From assembly GCA_024695545.1 (NCBI GenBank), contig JAILHZ010000158.1, positions 1 through 19,017 of the forward strand: a stretch of DNA of 19,017 bases. Reading direction: 5' to 3'. The stretch's first letter is position 1, and each line of letters starts with the position of its first letter. Source of the stretch: Clostridiales bacterium. Its GTDB lineage: Bacteria > Bacillota_A > Clostridia > Saccharofermentanales > Saccharofermentanaceae. The notes beneath the pieces were generated by a model. The model searched no databases. It was given only the letters and a program-made list of their open reading frames with translations, and had not been told where the DNA came from. The position numbers and the translations under genes are program-made. Shown one piece after another: positions 15,864 through 19,017 of this stretch.

Positions 15864-15877
15864 ACTTCTTAATAAGT
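15864..15877. promoter_or_regulatory. Candidate response-regulator operator before the ABC transporter
   Basis: ACTTCTTAATAAGT is a 14-bp palindrome with one mismatched pair. It lies in the 102-nt gap between the kinase and ATPase genes, about 70 nt before the ATPase ATG, where a regulator site would be expected. The promoter boxes around it are not convincing. No other copy was recognised upstream of the regulator gene. Confidence 0.35.
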
Positions 15878-15946
15878 TTTCACGGATACTCTAAGTACAA
15901 CGATACGAATGAAAGCATTTAAGAAGGAAAAAGGAGACGAAAACAC

Positions 15947-16708
15947 ATGAGTCAGAACATTCTTACCGCACATGATCTCTGCAAGAGCTTCGCACATAAC
16001 GGCGGGCAGGTGCATGTACTGCAGCATGTCAACCTGGAGATAAGAGAAAAAGATTTTACCGTAGTTATGGGTGCATCGGGTTCCGGTAAGTCCACACTTT
16101 TATACGCACTTTCCGGCATGGATAAGGCCACCTCGGGACAGGTGCTTTTCGACGGGAAAGACCTTGTAAAGATGAAGGAAAAAGATCTGGCGATATTAAG
16201 ATCGCACGATTTCGGATTCATCTTCCAGCAAATGCACCTGATCTCGAATCTCAATCTTCTGGAAAATGTTGCGGTTCCGGGATACCTCAATAACGGTAAG
16301 AGCGCTTCCGAGGTAAAAGCACGCGCCGAAAAACTTCTCGAGCAGATGGGCATTTCCGAGGTGAAGACGCATCTTCCGTCGCAGGTCAGCGGCGGTGAAC
16401 AGCAGCGCTGCGCGATCGCAAGAGCGATCATCCACGAGCCGAAGCTGCTTTTCGCGGATGAACCGACGGGCGCATTGAACAGAAAGAATACAAAGGAAGT
16501 CCTGGACCTGCTGACGGAGCTTAACCGAAACGGTCAGAGCATCCTGATGGTCACCCACGATCTTCGTGCGGCACTTCGCGCCAGCCGGCTTCTGTATCTG
16601 GAAGACGGTAACGTGATCGGGGAGATGACACTTCCGCCGTACGATAAGGAAGAGGAAAAGAGCCGCGAGACACAGGTAAGCGCATGGCTGTCTTCCATGA
16701 AGTGGTAA
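15947..16708 (+). CDS. ABC transporter ATP-binding protein (MacB/LolD/BceA type)
   Basis: Predicted 253-aa ATPase. It has Walker A GASGSGKST (42-50), the Q-loop FIFQQMHL (92-98), the signature VSGGEQQR (147-154), Walker B LLFADEPTG (167-175) with catalytic E172, and the H-loop H204 in MVTHDLRAA. The order and the DEPTGAL segment are typical of the LolD/MacB/FtsE family, whose partners are FtsX-fold permeases, as found next door. The C-terminal tail (about 225-253) is extra and acidic/basic. A GGAG lies 10 nt before the ATG, slightly far. The permease gene starts 12 nt after the stop, so the two are co-translated. Likely to power peptide export or removal of envelope-active peptides rather than substrate import. 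Confidence 0.94.
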   Translation: MSQNILTAHDLCKSFAHNGGQVHVLQHVNLEIREKDFTVVMGASGSGKSTLLYALSGMDKATSGQVLFDGKDLVKMKEKDLAILRSHDFGFIFQQMHLISNLNLLENVAVPGYLNNGKSASEVKARAEKLLEQMGISEVKTHLPSQVSGGEQQRCAIARAIIHEPKLLFADEPTGALNRKNTKEVLDLLTELNRNGQSILMVTHDLRAALRASRLLYLEDGNVIGEMTLPPYDKEEEKSRETQVSAWLSSMKW

Positions 16709-16720
16709 GGAGGAACGAAA

Positions 16721-19017
16721 ATGGATATCCTTACTTTGCTTCGTGCCAACATTAAAAGAAAGAAGGGCACGTTCCTTGGCATCGTGCTCCTGATGATCAT
16801 CGTGTCGATGTTCCTGACGACGATCTACAGCGTGAAGAAGAACGTCAGGAAAAGCGTCGACGATGCGTATGAGGAAGCCAATGCGGCGAACCTCATGATG
16901 AACATCACGAACGAACGTCTTTCAGATGAACTTCTGCAGAAGGTCAAAGACCATCCGCTGGTCGATCACGTGGCGACTTCTGATGCCGTTCTGATGAGAA
17001 GACATTTCGTAAAGGATAAAGAGGACAACCAGAGCTGGCTGATCGTGCCGCTCAATGATGTTGTCACCAAGCAGTTCAAAGATGACTTTTCCGGTTATCT
17101 CGATGAGGTCCGCCCGATCTCGGAAAACGGCATTTATCTCGTTCAGGGCATTGCCACCAACGACGGCTGCAAGGTCGGAGATGACCTGCGCTTTGAGACG
17201 AAATCCGGGGAGTATACCCTCAAGATCGAGGGATTTGTTGTCGAGCCGGTGGACGGCTGCGCGATGGTCGGATGGAAGACCGTATATGTCGCACCGGAGA
17301 CCTTCGAAAGACTTGCTGCTGATGTGGATGTTGCCTCTGACTCGGAGGTCGCGGGAAGAGTTACGATCGTTTATGTGTATAAGAGTGCTGATTGCGAATT
17401 AAGTGACGGTGAGTTTGCAAGAACGATCAACCGTGACACCGGGATCCAGGACTATGCATACGCTTCGGCGACAGAGACCCAGATGAAGCACTACACCAAT
17501 CTTTTCTCGGACATCATCTGCTCGATCATGATCGGATTTGCGATGGTCCTTGCGGGCGTTGTTCTGATCATCATGGCACACAATATCACCGTGACGATTG
17601 AGATGAGCTACGCGGAGATCGGCATCCTGAAAGCCGAAGGATTCACAAAGGGAAGAATTCGCGTGCTCTATATGCTGCAGTATCTTCTGGCGGAGATCGT
17701 CGGTGCCATTATCGGAACCATTCTCGCGATCCCCATGATCGCTCTTTTCGGCGGGATCTTCCAGCCGATCACGGCAATCATCGCGAAGAAAGATGTCGAT
17801 CTCGGGACGAGTCTCCTGGTGCTTCTCGTGATCCTGGTACTGTCGGTCCTGGTCATCCTTCTTGCGACGAGAAAAGTGGCGAAGGTTTCTCCGGTAAAAG
17901 CACTGACCGGCGAGAGCAGGGATGTCTATTTCGACAGTTTCCTGACGGCACCGGTTTCCGGAAAGAACCTGTCCATGAGCCTTTCCTACCGTCAGTTCAG
18001 TTCGAATAAGCGCCGCTATCTCGTGGCGATCCTGATCACGGCACTTCTGATGTTCTTCATGCTGACCGTAAATCTTATGGCCAGCTGCATGAAGTCGAAG
18101 TCCGCACTCGAGGCTTTGGGTTCGATCCTTTGCGAAGTCGAGGTAAGACCGCAGGATCGGAACTTTACCGAAGAGGAGATGGAGAGAATCGAATCTGTCG
18201 TGAAAGACGAAACGTGTGTTAATAAGTCGATCTTCTTTAGAAACGAGTATGTCACGGTCAACGGAAATACGATCTATTGTCAGTTTTATCGTGATCCGGA
18301 AACGATCAGTATGGTCTCCGGAAGAGCACCGGTCTATGACAATGAACTCGTTATCACGGACATTCTGGCCGAGGATCTGGGGCTGAAGACAGGCGATAAG
18401 CTCGAAGTTGCGAGAAGAGAATATAAGGAGGAATTTATCGTCTCGGGTATTTTCTGCAGCATGAACGATACCGGTATGACGATGGCCATGTCCGATGCCG
18501 GAGCAAAAAAGATCGGTGTGAACGGGTATGTCTGGTACGGCGCAAGCCTTTCGGAGCCGGAGGAGGCTGATCGGATCGCTGAATCACTGAGAGAAAAACT
18601 CGGAGACGGGTTTAAGATCACGGCAGATTCCGATTTTTCCGAAGTCTCGGATATCAAGTCGATCTCGACTGCAGTCGATGCCATGCGTTATACGATCTAT
18701 GTATTATCGATCATCTTCGTACTGGTCGTCGTTTCCATGATCTGCAGCAAGTCCTTCGCACAGGAAAGAAGAGACCTCGGCATCTATAAAGCCATCGGCT
18801 TTACCTCGGGAAAACTCCGCCTGCTGTTTGCACTTCGCTTCCTGATCATCGCCGTGATCGGATCTGCTTTAGGCATCGCTCTGAGTGTTCTTTTTTCAAA
18901 CCGGACACTGAGCACGGTCCTCAGAAGCGTCGGTGTCTCTAACTTCATTTCGAAGTATCGGACGGAGACGATCCTGATCCCGGTCCTCCTTCTTCTTGGA
19001 TGTTTCTTCCTCTTCGC
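16721..19017 (+). CDS. ABC transporter permease with duplicated FtsX domains (3' end beyond the window)
   Basis: Open from ATG 16721 to the right edge: 765 codons with no stop. AAGGAGG is 7 nt before the ATG. TM1 is about 18-37. A first outer domain (about 40-255) and FtsX unit (TMs about 262-286, 320-345, 363-385) follow. Then comes a second TM (about 431-455), a second outer domain (about 456-650) and a second FtsX unit (about 655-678, 701-726 and a last helix from 751 cut by the edge). The two FtsX units are related: AEIGILKAEGFTKGRIRVLY and RDLGIYKAIGFTSGKLRLLF. This is an internal duplication, so one polypeptide could supply both halves of the membrane pore. Probably only a few tens of residues are missing. 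The substrate is unknown; antimicrobial peptides or lipopeptides are the family's usual themes. Confidence 0.9.
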   Translation, partial: MDILTLLRANIKRKKGTFLGIVLLMIIVSMFLTTIYSVKKNVRKSVDDAYEEANAANLMMNITNERLSDELLQKVKDHPLVDHVATSDAVLMRRHFVKDKEDNQSWLIVPLNDVVTKQFKDDFSGYLDEVRPISENGIYLVQGIATNDGCKVGDDLRFETKSGEYTLKIEGFVVEPVDGCAMVGWKTVYVAPETFERLAADVDVASDSEVAGRVTIVYVYKSADCELSDGEFARTINRDTGIQDYAYASATETQMKHYTNLFSDIICSIMIGFAMVLAGVVLIIMAHNITVTIEMSYAEIGILKAEGFTKGRIRVLYMLQYLLAEIVGAIIGTILAIPMIALFGGIFQPITAIIAKKDVDLGTSLLVLLVILVLSVLVILLATRKVAKVSPVKALTGESRDVYFDSFLTAPVSGKNLSMSLSYRQFSSNKRRYLVAILITALLMFFMLTVNLMASCMKSKSALEALGSILCEVEVRPQDRNFTEEEMERIESVVKDETCVNKSIFFRNEYVTVNGNTIYCQFYRDPETISMVSGRAPVYDNELVITDILAEDLGLKTGDKLEVARREYKEEFIVSGIFCSMNDTGMTMAMSDAGAKKIGVNGYVWYGASLSEPEEADRIAESLREKLGDGFKITADSDFSEVSDIKSISTAVDAMRYTIYVLSIIFVLVVVSMICSKSFAQERRDLGIYKAIGFTSGKLRLLFALRFLIIAVIGSALGIALSVLFSNRTLSTVLRSVGVSNFISKYRTETILIPVLLLLGCFFLF

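Noticed and set aside
15909..15950. A 13-codon ORF whose TGA overlaps the ATG of the ABC ATPase gene.
   Set aside because: It has no ribosome binding site of its own and simply reads through the ATPase gene's Shine-Dalgarno region. Probably chance.

Overview
The window looks like chromosomal DNA of an anaerobic Firmicute (Bacillota, class Clostridia; the species cannot be named from sequence alone). The evidence is the HrcA/CIRCE-controlled hrcA-grpE-dnaK-dnaJ cluster, the Gram-positive short form of DnaK, strong AGGAGG-type ribosome binding sites, sigma-A-like promoters, lipoprotein signal peptides and a PrmA gene in the dnaK neighbourhood. Most of the window is ordinary host-like coding sequence. 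The stretch at about 1220-3711 is visibly more A/T-rich and looks accessory.

Left part (1-4300). A MarR-family regulator runs off the left edge on the minus strand. Its promoter carries two copies of the same palindromic operator. Pointing the other way is a DEDDh exonuclease fused to a topoisomerase-type zinc ribbon, followed at once by a 54-codon SHOCT-like gene. A gene-poor A/T-rich stretch (1220-1665) holds inverted repeats and what may be a frameshifted gene relic. Next come two adjacent lipoproteins with long Ser/Thr/Glu/Pro stalks: a clear CAP (SCP/PR1) domain protein and a probable divergent CAP relative. A minus-strand HD-domain phosphohydrolase follows; its promoter sits so close to its ATG that the mRNA should be leaderless.

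Centre (4384-10075). This is a complete heat-shock operon: promoter, perfect CIRCE operator, hrcA, grpE, clpP, dnaK, dnaJ and a strong terminator. The notable point is a full-length, catalytically intact clpP between grpE and dnaK. It puts the protease subunit under the same repressor as the DnaK chaperone machine. Hairpins precede both dnaK and dnaJ, and dnaJ starts with TTG.

Right part (10100-19017). Two minus-strand genes, a PstS-like phosphate-binding lipoprotein and a CapA-type membrane-anchored metallophosphatase, separate dnaJ from prmA, which in many Firmicutes follows dnaJ directly. capA and prmA are divergent, and their predicted promoters share a single self-complementary -35 hexamer. 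After prmA come an OmpR-type response regulator, a two-TM histidine kinase, a MacB/LolD-type ABC ATPase and a duplicated-FtsX permease that runs off the right edge. This is the layout of a two-component system controlling an ABC exporter or peptide-resistance transporter.

No rRNA, tRNA, CRISPR array or insertion sequence was found. The strongest candidates for something unusual are the clpP insertion in the HrcA regulon, the paired MarR operators, the shared -35 divergent promoter, the leaderless HD gene and the relic/hairpin region before the CAP genes.
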